Assembly (NCBI GenBank): GCA_900546895.1
Contig: UREO01000181.1
Location: 1-6,314 of the forward strand
DNA length: 6,314 nt
Direction: 5' to 3'
Source: an uncultured Oscillospiraceae bacterium
Lineage (GTDB): Bacteria; Bacillota; Clostridia; Oscillospirales; Acutalibacteraceae
The position numbers were made by a program, and so were the translations under genes. Shown in pieces: positions 1-6,286 of this stretch (position 1 is the first letter of the stretch; each line of letters begins with the position of its first letter). Below the pieces are notes generated by a model. It was not told the origin of the DNA. It searched no databases and saw nothing but the letters and a program-made list of their open reading frames with translations.

Positions 1-47
1 GAGATCTGCGCATGTCTCGTGGGCTCGGAGATGTGTATAAGAGACAG
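1..47 (+). other. Nextera (Tn5) i7/Read 2 adapter remnant, non-biological
   Basis: Positions 14-47 match the Illumina Nextera Read 2 transposase adapter. The 19-bp Tn5 mosaic end AGATGTGTATAAGAGACAG is at 29-47. Positions 1-5 (GAGAT) match the end of the P7 flow-cell primer, and the 8 bases between (6-13, CTGCGCAT) have the length and position of an i7 index. This is library-construction sequence, not a mobile element of the organism. Genomic sequence starts at 48, directly inside the uvrA reading frame. Confidence 0.97.
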
Positions 48-916
48 ATGAAATATTATATAAATACCTGGCGGCGGAGCTGAATGGGGCGAAATCCCGT
101 CCCGGCGCTTTTAAAGAAATCAAGGGCCTCTCTGAGCTGGACAAGGTGATCGAAATCAACCAGTCGCCCATCGGCAGAACGCCCCGTTCCAATCCCGCTA
201 CTTATACCGGCGTCTTTACGGATATCCGCGAGCTGTACGCTTCCACGCAGGAAGCCAAGCTGCGCGGGTTCAATTCCGGCCGGTTTTCCTTTAACGTAAA
301 GGGCGGCCGCTGCGAGGCATGTCAAGGCGACGGCATCATCAAAATCGAGATGCATTTCCTTCCGGATGTCTACGTTCCCTGCGACGTCTGCAAAGGGAAA
401 CGCTACAACCGTGAAACGCTGGAGATCAAGTATAAAGGCAAAAGCATCTACGATGTGCTGGAGATGACGGTGGAAGAGGGACTGGAGTTCTTTTCCAGCA
501 TCCCGCGCATTGCCCGCAAGCTGCAGACGCTGCAGGATGTCGGACTGGACTATGTCAAGATCGGCCAGCCGGCGACGACCCTTTCCGGCGGCGAAGCGCA
601 AAGAGTCAAGCTGGCAACAGAGCTTTCCAAGCGCTCCACGGGCAGAACGATTTATATTCTGGACGAGCCCACCACCGGCCTTCATATCGCGGATGTTCAC
701 AAGCTGATCGAGGTGCTCCAGAAGCTGGTGGACGGCGGAAATACCGTAGTGGTCATCGAGCATAATCTGGACCTGATCAAAACCGCCGACTATATTATCG
801 ACCTTGGACCGGAGGGCGGGGACGGCGGCGGTGAGGTCATCGCAAAGGGAACCCCGGAACAGATCGTAAAAGTAAAGGAATCCTATACCGGAAAATATCT
901 GAAAAAATTGCTGTGA
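48..916 (+). CDS. uvrA: UvrABC system protein A, 3' part (5' end cut by library adapter)
   Basis: UvrA is the ABC-family ATPase dimer that recognises bulky DNA lesions in nucleotide excision repair and loads UvrB. The frame is open from the adapter junction (first whole codon at 50) to the stop at 914-916, giving 288 residues of a protein usually about 940 long. Numbered from codon 50, it shows a zinc finger C88-x2-C91-x19-C111-x2-C114, the ABC signature LSGGEAQ at 178-184, Walker B IYILDEPTTGLH at 201-212, and the H-loop histidine H238 after VVVIE. The first residues, EILYKYL, normally follow the second Walker A loop almost directly, so that loop lies just outside the fragment. The GTG at 146 is an internal valine, not a start. 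There is no frameshift, and the truncation is technical. The promoter and any upstream partner such as uvrB are not visible. Confidence 0.97.
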
Positions 917-968
917 TATAGGCAGACTCTTTAACGAGTTATATGAAAAAGAAGTAAAGATGATATGT

Positions 969-1000
969 GTAATTCGCATGTGATTATTACTTTTTTTATT
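969..1000 (+). terminator. weak candidate terminator after uvrA
   Basis: GTAAT (969-973) can pair with ATTAC (986-990) around a 12-nt loop, and seven T residues follow at 991-997. It is about 50 nt after the uvrA stop, a reasonable place for a terminator on the + strand. The stem is only 5 bp and AT-rich, so it may be inefficient or accidental. An overlapping alternative hairpin (963-969 with 975-981) does not abut the T-run. Confidence 0.3.
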
Positions 1001-1013
1001 TATCTCGACACTA

Positions 1014-1199
1014 TCATTCATCTTTTTTATTGCGCTTTTTTATTATTTCAGCTACTAAATCGATTGCGAAACTTACTACACCGATCAGAATCGCTAATCG
1101 AAAGTCCATCATAGAATGGTTAAAAAGGAATGATAAAAGCATAAGAATAGCTACTAAGAGGCAAGAACTTAAGACCATCTTATAAATATTTCTTTTCAC
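1014..1199 (-). CDS. small two-helix membrane protein, function unknown
   Basis: I do not recognise this 61-residue protein. It begins KRNIYKM after the start, then has two hydrophobic stretches: one about residues 9-26 (around SSCLLVAILMLLSFLF) and one about 35-53 (around LAILIGVVSFAIDLVAEII). It ends in a charged tail, KKRNKKDE. Positive residues flank the outer ends of both helices, which suggests a hairpin with both termini in the cytoplasm. An upstream in-frame TTG at 1214 would add five residues, but GTG at 1199 is the better start: a perfect GGAGG at 1212-1208 lies 8 nt before it, and the TTG would overlap that site. The stop is TGA at 1016-1014. The gene is clearly AT-richer than uvrA and the M16 genes. 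It lies beyond the terminator of the upstream transporter gene, so it probably needs its own promoter or depends on readthrough. It could be a lineage-specific or transferred gene. Confidence 0.7.
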   Translation of the reverse strand: MKRNIYKMVLSSCLLVAILMLLSFLFNHSMMDFRLAILIGVVSFAIDLVAEIIKKRNKKDE

Positions 1200-1207
1200 T
1201 GTGTTTT

Positions 1208-1212
1208 CCTCC
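1208..1212 (-). promoter_or_regulatory. ribosome binding site that fixes the GTG start of the small membrane gene
   Basis: The minus strand reads GGAGG here, 8 nt before the GTG at 1199. The longer reading, from TTG at 1214, would place its start codon over this Shine-Dalgarno sequence and has no ribosome site of its own. Confidence 0.75.
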
Positions 1213-1248
1213 AAAATTCATTATTTATGATTGGATGATATACATATT

Positions 1249-1295
1249 AAAAAAACTTTCCGCAGGGAATGGAAATCCCCATGCGGAAGGTTTTT
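1249..1295 (-). terminator. Rho-independent terminator of the EamA transporter gene
   Basis: The two arms, 1255-1264 (ACTTTCCGCA) and 1282-1291 (TGCGGAAGGT), form a 10-bp stem with one G-T wobble; GGGA and TCCC inside can extend it. On the minus strand the hairpin is followed by a run of seven T, and it begins about 15 nt after the transporter stop. On the + strand five T follow, so it may also stop transcription in that direction, for example readthrough from uvrA. This is the clearest terminator in the window. Confidence 0.88.
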
Positions 1296-1309
1296 CGTTT
1301 TCTATGGAT

Positions 1310-2221
1310 TTATTCCGCGCTGTCTTCCTGCAGCTCCGTCCTTTTTTGATTCCATCTGAAGAAAGACGGCTTCGTTTCAGAAATCAGAATGGAAAGAAGA
1401 ATCAGCAGAGATCCGGCCAGGATTTTGGGCGTCAGCGCTTCATGCAAAAAGATAATGCCGAAAACCGAGCCGAACAAAGATTCCAGCGACATGATCAAGG
1501 AAGCTCTGGCGGGCGGGGTGTATTTTTGACAGACAGTCTGCAAGACCAGTGCGATCAAGGTACTGAATACGCCGATGTATAAAAGAGACAGCACGGAGTC
1601 GGTTCCCAGACCGGCGGGGAACGTTTCGGTGCAGAGAGCTACTGCCAGTCCAATGACTCCGGTAACGACAAATTGCGTGTAGGAGAGCAGAATAGGATCA
1701 TTCTTTTCGGTTAAAATACTGGTACCTACGATCTGTGAAGCAAAAGCGATTCCGCACAACAGGGAGAGAATATCCCCGATATTCATGGTGAACCCCGCGC
1801 GCAGCGATAAAAGTCCGATTCCGGCAATGCATATTAATGCAGCCGTTATATTGTACAGATCCGGCTTTTTATTGCGCAGCAGCCAATAAAGGAACGGCAC
1901 CACCACAACATAGACAGCCGTCAGGAACGCGTTGTTGCCCGCCGTTGTATATTTGATGCCGGTTGTCTGCAAATAATAGGCGACAAAACTCAGGACACCG
2001 AGGATGGCACCCGACTTGATACAGTCGGAGTCTATTTTTTTCAGCCTTTTAAAGAAAAAAATAGTCATAAGCAAAACGGCGATCCCGAAACGGATCGCAA
2101 TGATGTAGCTTGTCGGAACGGTGCCGGTAGCGTTTTTTACGACAACAAAAGCACTGCCCCAGATAATTGTGACGAAAACCAGCCCCAAATCCGCAGCCAG
2201 TGCCTGATTTTTAATTTTCAA
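1310..2221 (-). CDS. EamA-family (DMT superfamily) transporter
   Basis: A 303-residue inner-membrane protein of the drug/metabolite transporter superfamily, with two tandem EamA repeats (about residues 10-138 and 150-287) and roughly ten predicted helices. Family traits are the N-terminal IIWGSAFVVVKNA segment in helix 1, the RFGIAVLLM segment near residue 45, and in the second repeat ASLIMSLESLFGS followed by LHEALTPKILAGSLLIL. The length is typical. The C-terminus is a short charged cytoplasmic tail (KPSFFRWNQKRTELQEDSAE). The substrate cannot be read from sequence; relatives export amino acids, nucleosides or small metabolites. The start is TTG at 2221, supported by GAGGTGG at 2234-2228 with a 6-nt spacer. 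It has its own promoter and terminator, so it looks monocistronic, and it is divergent from the M16-lgt operon. Confidence 0.92.
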   Translation of the reverse strand: MKIKNQALAADLGLVFVTIIWGSAFVVVKNATGTVPTSYIIAIRFGIAVLLMTIFFFKRLKKIDSDCIKSGAILGVLSFVAYYLQTTGIKYTTAGNNAFLTAVYVVVVPFLYWLLRNKKPDLYNITAALICIAGIGLLSLRAGFTMNIGDILSLLCGIAFASQIVGTSILTEKNDPILLSYTQFVVTGVIGLAVALCTETFPAGLGTDSVLSLLYIGVFSTLIALVLQTVCQKYTPPARASLIMSLESLFGSVFGIIFLHEALTPKILAGSLLILLSILISETKPSFFRWNQKRTELQEDSAE

Positions 2222-2227
2222 TTAATG

Positions 2228-2234
2228 CCACCTC
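2228..2234 (-). promoter_or_regulatory. ribosome binding site supporting the TTG start of the EamA gene
   Basis: The minus strand reads GAGGTGG, then CATTAA, then TTG. No ATG is available in frame close by, so the site and its 6-nt spacing decide the start. Confidence 0.75.
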
Positions 2235-2252
2235 GTCTTTATGTTCCCGGAT

Positions 2253-2281
2253 ATTATAACATTATTCTATTTTTACCGCAA
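2253..2281 (-). promoter_or_regulatory. sigma-A type promoter of the EamA gene (extended -10)
   Basis: On the minus strand the -10 box is a perfect TATAAT (2258-2253) preceded by TGT, an extended -10 (TGn). A weaker -35, TTGCGG (2281-2276), lies exactly 17 bp upstream. Transcription should start near 2246, giving a leader of about 25 nt that contains the ribosome site. No obvious operator or riboswitch is visible. Confidence 0.75.
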
Positions 2282-2355
2282 CAGAAAAGCGACTGATTCC
2301 GGCAGGGTTCAGCATAAATTCTGTATGTTCATAAATAATTTAGAATATTATTTCT

Positions 2356-2383
2356 TTGCTAAAGCAGAGGATTGTGATATAAT
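2356..2383 (+). promoter_or_regulatory. sigma-A type promoter of the M16-lgt operon (extended -10)
   Basis: The -10 box TATAAT (2378-2383) is preceded by TGA, an extended -10 (TGn). A -35-like TTGCTA (2356-2361) lies 16 bp upstream. Transcription would begin near 2390, which rules out a TTG start at 2389 for the next gene. A short palindrome, TGCTAAAGCA (2357-2366), overlaps the -35 box and could be an operator, but it may be chance. Confidence 0.72.
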
Positions 2384-2427
2384 AAAGCTTGATTTTAACT
2401 GAGTATAATATGGAGATGAATAATCGA

Positions 2428-3711
2428 ATGACAGAGATAGAACAGCGCTCCGTTTGTGACGGTGTCAATTTCAGAAGCGTCAGGGATATTAAATTCAAAA
2501 CGGTGCGCATGTCCGTTAATTTTTTACTGCCCCTTCAAAAAAAGGCCGCGGCTTCCAACGCCATTCTGCCTTTCCTTCTCAGCCGCGCCAGCAGGGAATA
2601 TCCCGACTTTACAAAGCTGGGCGAACGTCTGGCCGAGCTTTATGGAGCGGATCTGAGCGCCGACGTTCAGAAAATCGGCGACGTTCAGATGCTGTCGCTT
2701 TATGCTTCCGGAATTGCCGACAGATATGCTTTGCAGGGGGAGAGCACCTCGACGGAGCTTTCAAAGCTGCTGTGCAGCGTTCTGTTTGATCCGCCGTTTG
2801 AAGACGGCCTTTTCCCTAAGGAGGGATTTGAGCAGGAACAACGCCAGACCATTGAATTGATCGATTCTGAATTCAATGACAAGCGTACCTATGCCAGACA
2901 GCGCTGTGAAGAAATCATGTGTAAAAACGAGCCGTACGGCATCAGCCGCTATGGCAGCAAGGAAGATATCAGGAATCTGAAGCGTGAGGAACTGACCGGG
3001 GTATGGCGCTATCTGATTCAGAACGCAAGGATCGAAATCATGGTTCTGGGCGACTGTGATCCCAAGCCCGTTTATGAAGGCTTTTATAACGCTTTTCAGA
3101 AGCTTGGAAAAAGGTCCACGGTGGAGTGTCCGACCGTCAATGTCAAAAAAGCCGATCAGGTCAATGAAGTCACTGAAAAAATGGATATTGCCCAGTCGAA
3201 GCTTGTTCTCGGCTTCCGCACCGCGGCCTCCCTTCGGGATGAGCAGGTGGAAGCGGTCAAGCTGATGGTTGCCCTTTTTGGCGGCACCCCGAATTCCAAG
3301 CTGTTTCTGAATGTCCGCGAAAAGCTCAGCCTTTGCTACTATTGCAGCGCGCTGTACGTTTCCATGAAGGGAATCATGCTTGTACAGAGCGGCGTTGAAA
3401 CAAAGAATATTGAAAAGGCCAAAGAGGAAATTTTATTCCAGCTGGAAGAAATAAAAAAAGGCAATTTTGACGATAATGAAGTCAATGCGGCAAAACTCAG
3501 CATGTGCAACAGCTACCGTTCTCTTTCCGATTCCCTTGGCGGGCTGGAGGCGTGGTACCTGTCGCAGACGTTTGCCAATTATGTCAAACGCCCGGAGGAA
3601 GCGGCAGCGCTGATTAGCGCCGTGACGCGTCAGCAGATGATCGACGCCGCTAACAATGTCACTCTTGACACAGTGTATCGCTTAGTCGGAAACGAGGTAG
3701 AAAAAGAATGA
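2428..3711 (+). CDS. ymfF: M16 peptidase-family protein without zinc site (YmfF-like)
   Basis: A 427-residue member of the M16B (insulinase/processing peptidase) family. It matches the YmfF type of Firmicutes, which databases also list as YfmF, EF-P 5-aminopentanol modification-associated. At the place where active members carry HxxEH it reads LPFLLSRA (residues 48-55), so it has no zinc motif. The second half holds FGGTPNSKLF and then NVREKLSLCYY with Arg297 and Tyr304/Tyr305, the Arg/Tyr pair that contacts substrate in M16B heterodimers. The frame is open from TTG 2389, but that lies at the predicted transcription start. ATG 2410, 2416 and 2428 are candidates. I prefer 2428 because a GGAG lies at 2412-2415 (12 nt away, rather long) and because the N-terminus then matches the length of B. 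subtilis YmfF as I remember it. It overlaps the next gene by 4 bp (ATGA), so the two are likely translationally coupled. Confidence 0.88.
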   Translation: MTEIEQRSVCDGVNFRSVRDIKFKTVRMSVNFLLPLQKKAAASNAILPFLLSRASREYPDFTKLGERLAELYGADLSADVQKIGDVQMLSLYASGIADRYALQGESTSTELSKLLCSVLFDPPFEDGLFPKEGFEQEQRQTIELIDSEFNDKRTYARQRCEEIMCKNEPYGISRYGSKEDIRNLKREELTGVWRYLIQNARIEIMVLGDCDPKPVYEGFYNAFQKLGKRSTVECPTVNVKKADQVNEVTEKMDIAQSKLVLGFRTAASLRDEQVEAVKLMVALFGGTPNSKLFLNVREKLSLCYYCSALYVSMKGIMLVQSGVETKNIEKAKEEILFQLEEIKKGNFDDNEVNAAKLSMCNSYRSLSDSLGGLEAWYLSQTFANYVKRPEEAAALISAVTRQQMIDAANNVTLDTVYRLVGNEVEKE

Positions 3712-4994
3712 ATGTAATGAAGGAAATCAAAAGCTCGCGGATCGGCGACCGGTATTTTGAGATCAACCATTCGTCCGGGCTGAAAATATTTGTATATCCG
3801 AAAGAAAATTACAGTACCACTTATGCCGTATTTGGAACCAAATACGGTTCCGTAGACACCTGCTTTAAAACGTCGGAAGAAACCGAGATGAATACGGTCC
3901 CCAACGGCATCGCGCATTATCTGGAGCATAAGCTTTTTGAAAGCGAGGACGGGGACGCCTTTGCCCGTTACGCCAAAACGGGGGCTTCCGCAAACGCCTA
4001 TACTTCTTTTGACAAAACCTGTTACCTGTTTTCGTGTTCGGAAAAAGTATACGAATCGCTGGAAATTCTTCTGGATTTTGTTCAGTCCCCTTATTTTACC
4101 GAGCAGACCGTACAGAAGGAGCAGGGCATTATCGGACAGGAAATCAGAATGTACGACGACGACCCGCAGTGGCGCGTGATGTTCAACCTTCTGCGCGCCA
4201 TATACCATAAGCATCCGGTTAAGATCGATATTGCCGGAACGGTCGAAAGCATCGCGAAAATTACGCCGGAATTGCTTTACAAGTGCTATCATACCTTCTA
4301 TAATCTCAACAATATGGTGCTGTGTGTCGCGGGAAATGTCGACGTTTACAAGGTGTTGGAGCTTTGTGATAAAATGCTGAAGCCCTCGAAAAACGTCGCT
4401 ATCGACCGGTCCTTTGAGGAAGAGCCCGAAGGGGTTGTGGAGAGCAGGGTGGAGCAGAAGCTTTCTGTGGCCGCACCGATCTTTCAGCTTGGCTTTAAAG
4501 AAAAAGCGGGCAAAAACCGCCTGTCTGCCCGCGAAATCGCGGACACGGAAATCCTGCTGGAAATTCTGGCTTCCGATGCATCCCCGCTGTTCCGCAGACT
4601 GCTGGACGCCGGGCTGATCAATCAGTCCTCTTTCGCCTATGAATATTTTGAGGGACCCGGTTATGCATCGGTGATTTTCTCCGGCGAATCAAAGGACCCC
4701 GATGCCGTTGCGCAGGAGATCAAAAAAGAGGTTGCCGGGCTGCGTGAACACGGACTGGACCCCGCGGCTTTTGAGCGTTCCAAAAAAGCGGTTTACGGCC
4801 GTATGGTTTCGTCCTTCAACAGTGTGGACAATATTGCCAACACCATGGTCTCCTTGGCATTTACCGGCCATGAACTTTTTAACTATATCGATACGATTGC
4901 TTCGGCGGATATTCAGTCCGTGCAGAACAGGCTTAAAGTCCAGCTCAAACCGGAGTATTCCGCACTTTCCATTGTAAGACCGGTTGAAGAATAA
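3708..4994 (+). CDS. ymfH: M16 zinc peptidase-family protein (YmfH-like)
   Basis: A 428-residue M16B family protein with the inverted zinc motif His70-Tyr-Leu-Glu73-His74. The third ligand is probably Glu145 in GQEIRMYDDDP, with the conserved Glu138 seven residues earlier, as in pitrilysin-type enzymes. ANAYTSFDKTCY (95-106) is the usual strand after the zinc helix. It is therefore the catalytic half expected to pair with the upstream YmfF-like subunit, which lacks zinc ligands. In B. subtilis the homologous pair is linked with EF-P 5-aminopentanol modification; other M16B pairs process peptides. No EF-P or ymfI-like gene is in the window, so the function here is inferred. No signal peptide is seen, so it is probably cytoplasmic. 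The start ATG overlaps the ymfF stop, with GAGG at 3694-3697 and a 10-nt spacer. An ATG three codons on (3717) has no better ribosome site. Confidence 0.92.
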   Translation: MNVMKEIKSSRIGDRYFEINHSSGLKIFVYPKENYSTTYAVFGTKYGSVDTCFKTSEETEMNTVPNGIAHYLEHKLFESEDGDAFARYAKTGASANAYTSFDKTCYLFSCSEKVYESLEILLDFVQSPYFTEQTVQKEQGIIGQEIRMYDDDPQWRVMFNLLRAIYHKHPVKIDIAGTVESIAKITPELLYKCYHTFYNLNNMVLCVAGNVDVYKVLELCDKMLKPSKNVAIDRSFEEEPEGVVESRVEQKLSVAAPIFQLGFKEKAGKNRLSAREIADTEILLEILASDASPLFRRLLDAGLINQSSFAYEYFEGPGYASVIFSGESKDPDAVAQEIKKEVAGLREHGLDPAAFERSKKAVYGRMVSSFNSVDNIANTMVSLAFTGHELFNYIDTIASADIQSVQNRLKVQLKPEYSALSIVRPVEE

Positions 4995-5024
4995 GCTTTT
5001 CTTTATTCTTTCCGCCAGAACATC

Positions 5025-5068
5025 CCACGCGAAGTTTTGGACGGAGTCTAATCTGTTTTTACGCGTGG
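5025..5068 (+). promoter_or_regulatory. possible leader hairpin covering part of the lgt ribosome site
   Basis: In the 78-nt gap between ymfH and lgt, CCACGCG (5025-5031) is the exact reverse complement of CGCGTGG (5062-5068), giving a GC-rich 7-bp stem with a 30-nt loop. The right arm includes the GG of GGAG (5067-5070), the nearest Shine-Dalgarno-like sequence before lgt. Folding would partly hide it. There is no T-run, so this is not a Rho-independent terminator. It may be chance; no known riboswitch is recognised. Confidence 0.35.
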
Positions 5069-5072
5069 AGAA

Positions 5073-6113
5073 ATGGTGGAGTATATGTTAAATGTTCAAT
5101 TTCCGGGACTGGGCATTCATTTTACAATCAATCCGGTTGCGTTTTCAATCGGTTCGCTTACTATCAGATGGTACGGCGTGATTATCGCGGTCGGTTTTTT
5201 GCTGGCTTTTCTCTATGTGATGGCAAGCTGCAAAAAATTCAATATGGATCAGGACAGGCTGATCGACGCCGTGATTGTCGGAATTATCGGCGGAATTATC
5301 GGCGCAAGGGCCTATTATGTTATTTTCGATACCAGCGACCAGTATCTGAGAAATCCGATCAGCGCCCTTTATATCTGGGAAGGCGGACTTGGAATTTACG
5401 GTGGAATCATTGGAGGTCTGCTCTGCGGCGCACTGATTGCCAAGCTGCGCAAAATCAGCATTCCGGCCATGCTGGATCTGGCTTCGCTCGGTTTCTTAAT
5501 CGGACAGACGATCGGTCGCTGGGGCAACTTTGTCAATCAGGAGGCGTTTGGCCGCGAAACCGCTCTGCCATGGGGCATGGTCAGCGAAAACACTTCCGCT
5601 ATTGCAAACGGCCCTGTACATCCCTGCTTTCTGTATGAATCCTTATGGTGCCTTCTGGGCTTTGTCCTGCTACATATTTTCAGCCGCAGGTTCAGAAGAT
5701 ATGACGGACAGGTTTTTCTCGGTTATTTGATCTGGTATGGTGTCGGCCGGTTCTTTATTGAAGGACTGCGTACGGACAGCCTGATTACCCCGGTCATTCC
5801 TCTCAGAGTCTCTCAGGTAGTTGCTGTGATAACGGTTTTAACCGGTATCGCGTTGTTAATTGTTTTCCGCAACAGAACCGCTCTTGCCGGATGCGGTTCC
5901 CCGAAAGTCATGGCACTCAATGCTGTGGTGGATGAAGTACCGGAAGAATTGATTGACGACGATGCAAGCACTATTTTTGACACAGATGCTTCTGAAGATG
6001 CGTCGGACGGTGCGGTACAGGAAGAGCACGCTGCGTCCGAACCAGCTGCGGAAACGGAAGAGCCCGTTTCAGCTTCTCCGGAGGATACGGCGGAGGAAAC
6101 GGACAAATCATGA
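5073..6113 (+). CDS. lgt: prolipoprotein diacylglyceryl transferase, with acidic C-terminal tail
   Basis: Lgt is an integral membrane enzyme that moves diacylglycerol from phosphatidylglycerol to the lipobox cysteine of prolipoproteins, the first step of lipoprotein maturation. Residue numbers are from ATG 5073: RWYG with Tyr34 (E. coli Tyr26), GARAYYVIF near 77-85, WEGGLGIYGG at 102-111, the family signature GRWGNFVNQEAFG at 148-160 (Arg149, Asn152, Glu157, Gly160), HPCFLYES at 183-190 and WYGVGRFFIEGLR at 221-233. About seven membrane segments are expected. Tyr109 stands where E. coli has His103. The protein is 346 residues, against about 270-290 for most; the excess is an acidic tail from about 287. 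The start is uncertain: ATG 5073 is only 2 nt from GGAG, GTG 5076 is 5 nt away, and ATG 5085 follows GGTGGAG by 3 nt. It is probably in the same operon as the M16 pair. Confidence 0.96.
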   Translation: MVEYMLNVQFPGLGIHFTINPVAFSIGSLTIRWYGVIIAVGFLLAFLYVMASCKKFNMDQDRLIDAVIVGIIGGIIGARAYYVIFDTSDQYLRNPISALYIWEGGLGIYGGIIGGLLCGALIAKLRKISIPAMLDLASLGFLIGQTIGRWGNFVNQEAFGRETALPWGMVSENTSAIANGPVHPCFLYESLWCLLGFVLLHIFSRRFRRYDGQVFLGYLIWYGVGRFFIEGLRTDSLITPVIPLRVSQVVAVITVLTGIALLIVFRNRTALAGCGSPKVMALNAVVDEVPEELIDDDASTIFDTDASEDASDGAVQEEHAASEPAAETEEPVSASPEDTAEETDKS

Positions 6114-6117
6114 TTTT

Positions 6118-6122
6118 GGAGG
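6118..6122 (+). promoter_or_regulatory. ribosome binding site of folD
   Basis: A perfect GGAGG lies 6 nt before ATG 6129, inside the 15-nt gap after the lgt stop. The lack of room for a promoter in this gap suggests folD is co-transcribed with lgt. Confidence 0.85.
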
Positions 6123-6128
6123 CAGGTT

Positions 6129-6286
6129 ATGGCGAAATATATTGACGGGAAAGCGGTTGCAGCCGAAATTCGGGCTCAGCTGGCCCTTGAAGTTGAGAAA
6201 ACGGTCCGGCTCGGCGTTACGCCGGGCCTTGCCGTCGTGATTGTCGGAGACGATCCCGCGTCAAGGACATATGTAAACAATAAAAA
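6129..6286 (+). CDS. folD: bifunctional methylene-THF dehydrogenase/cyclohydrolase, 5' part (3' end cut by adapter)
   Basis: FolD interconverts methylene-, methenyl- and formyl-tetrahydrofolate in cytosolic one-carbon metabolism using NADP. Only 52 whole codons of about 280-290 are present before the right adapter. They match the family N-terminus: YIDGKAVAAEIR (4-15), then GVTPGLAVVIVGDDPASRTYVNNK (29-52). Tyr48 and Lys52 form the YVxxK motif, whose lysine is catalytic in characterised FolD enzymes. Lys52 is the last complete biological residue, and the apparent continuation is adapter. The gene follows lgt by 15 nt. The truncation is technical. Confidence 0.94.

Noticed and set aside
29..47. 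Transposon end (Tn5 mosaic end) at the left edge, mirrored at the right edge
   Set aside because: It is flanked by index and sequencing-primer bases and mirrored by the Read 1 adapter. It is a library artefact, not a native Tn5 or composite transposon.
56..1021. Open frame of 321 codons on the minus strand, antisense to uvrA
   Set aside because: It lies almost wholly opposite a certain uvrA frame with zinc-finger and ABC motifs, has no recognisable domain, and reads as a codon-bias shadow of the + strand.
1235..1582. Open frame of 115 codons on the + strand opposite the end of the EamA gene
   Set aside because: It runs through the terminator hairpin and the antisense of a clear membrane transporter. 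Its composition is unlike a real protein and it has no ribosome site.
2389..2427. Upstream extension of YmfF from TTG 2389
   Set aside because: The predicted transcription start is near 2390, so the first codons would not be in the message, and no ribosome site precedes the TTG.
3630..4292. Open frame of 220 codons on the minus strand, antisense to the ymfF/ymfH junction
   Set aside because: It overlaps two well-supported M16 genes, shows no motif, and has no ribosome site or promoter pointing to it.
5813..6106. Open frame on the minus strand opposite the Lgt tail
   Set aside because: It is the Ser/Ala-rich complement of the acidic low-complexity tail, with no start signal.
48..6286. Search for a CRISPR array, tRNA/rRNA, IS element, prophage, toxin-antitoxin or retron-like structure
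   Set aside because: I see no regularly spaced repeats, tRNA-like folds, transposase or integrase motifs, or reverse transcriptase motifs. Nearly all sequence is explained by the listed genes.
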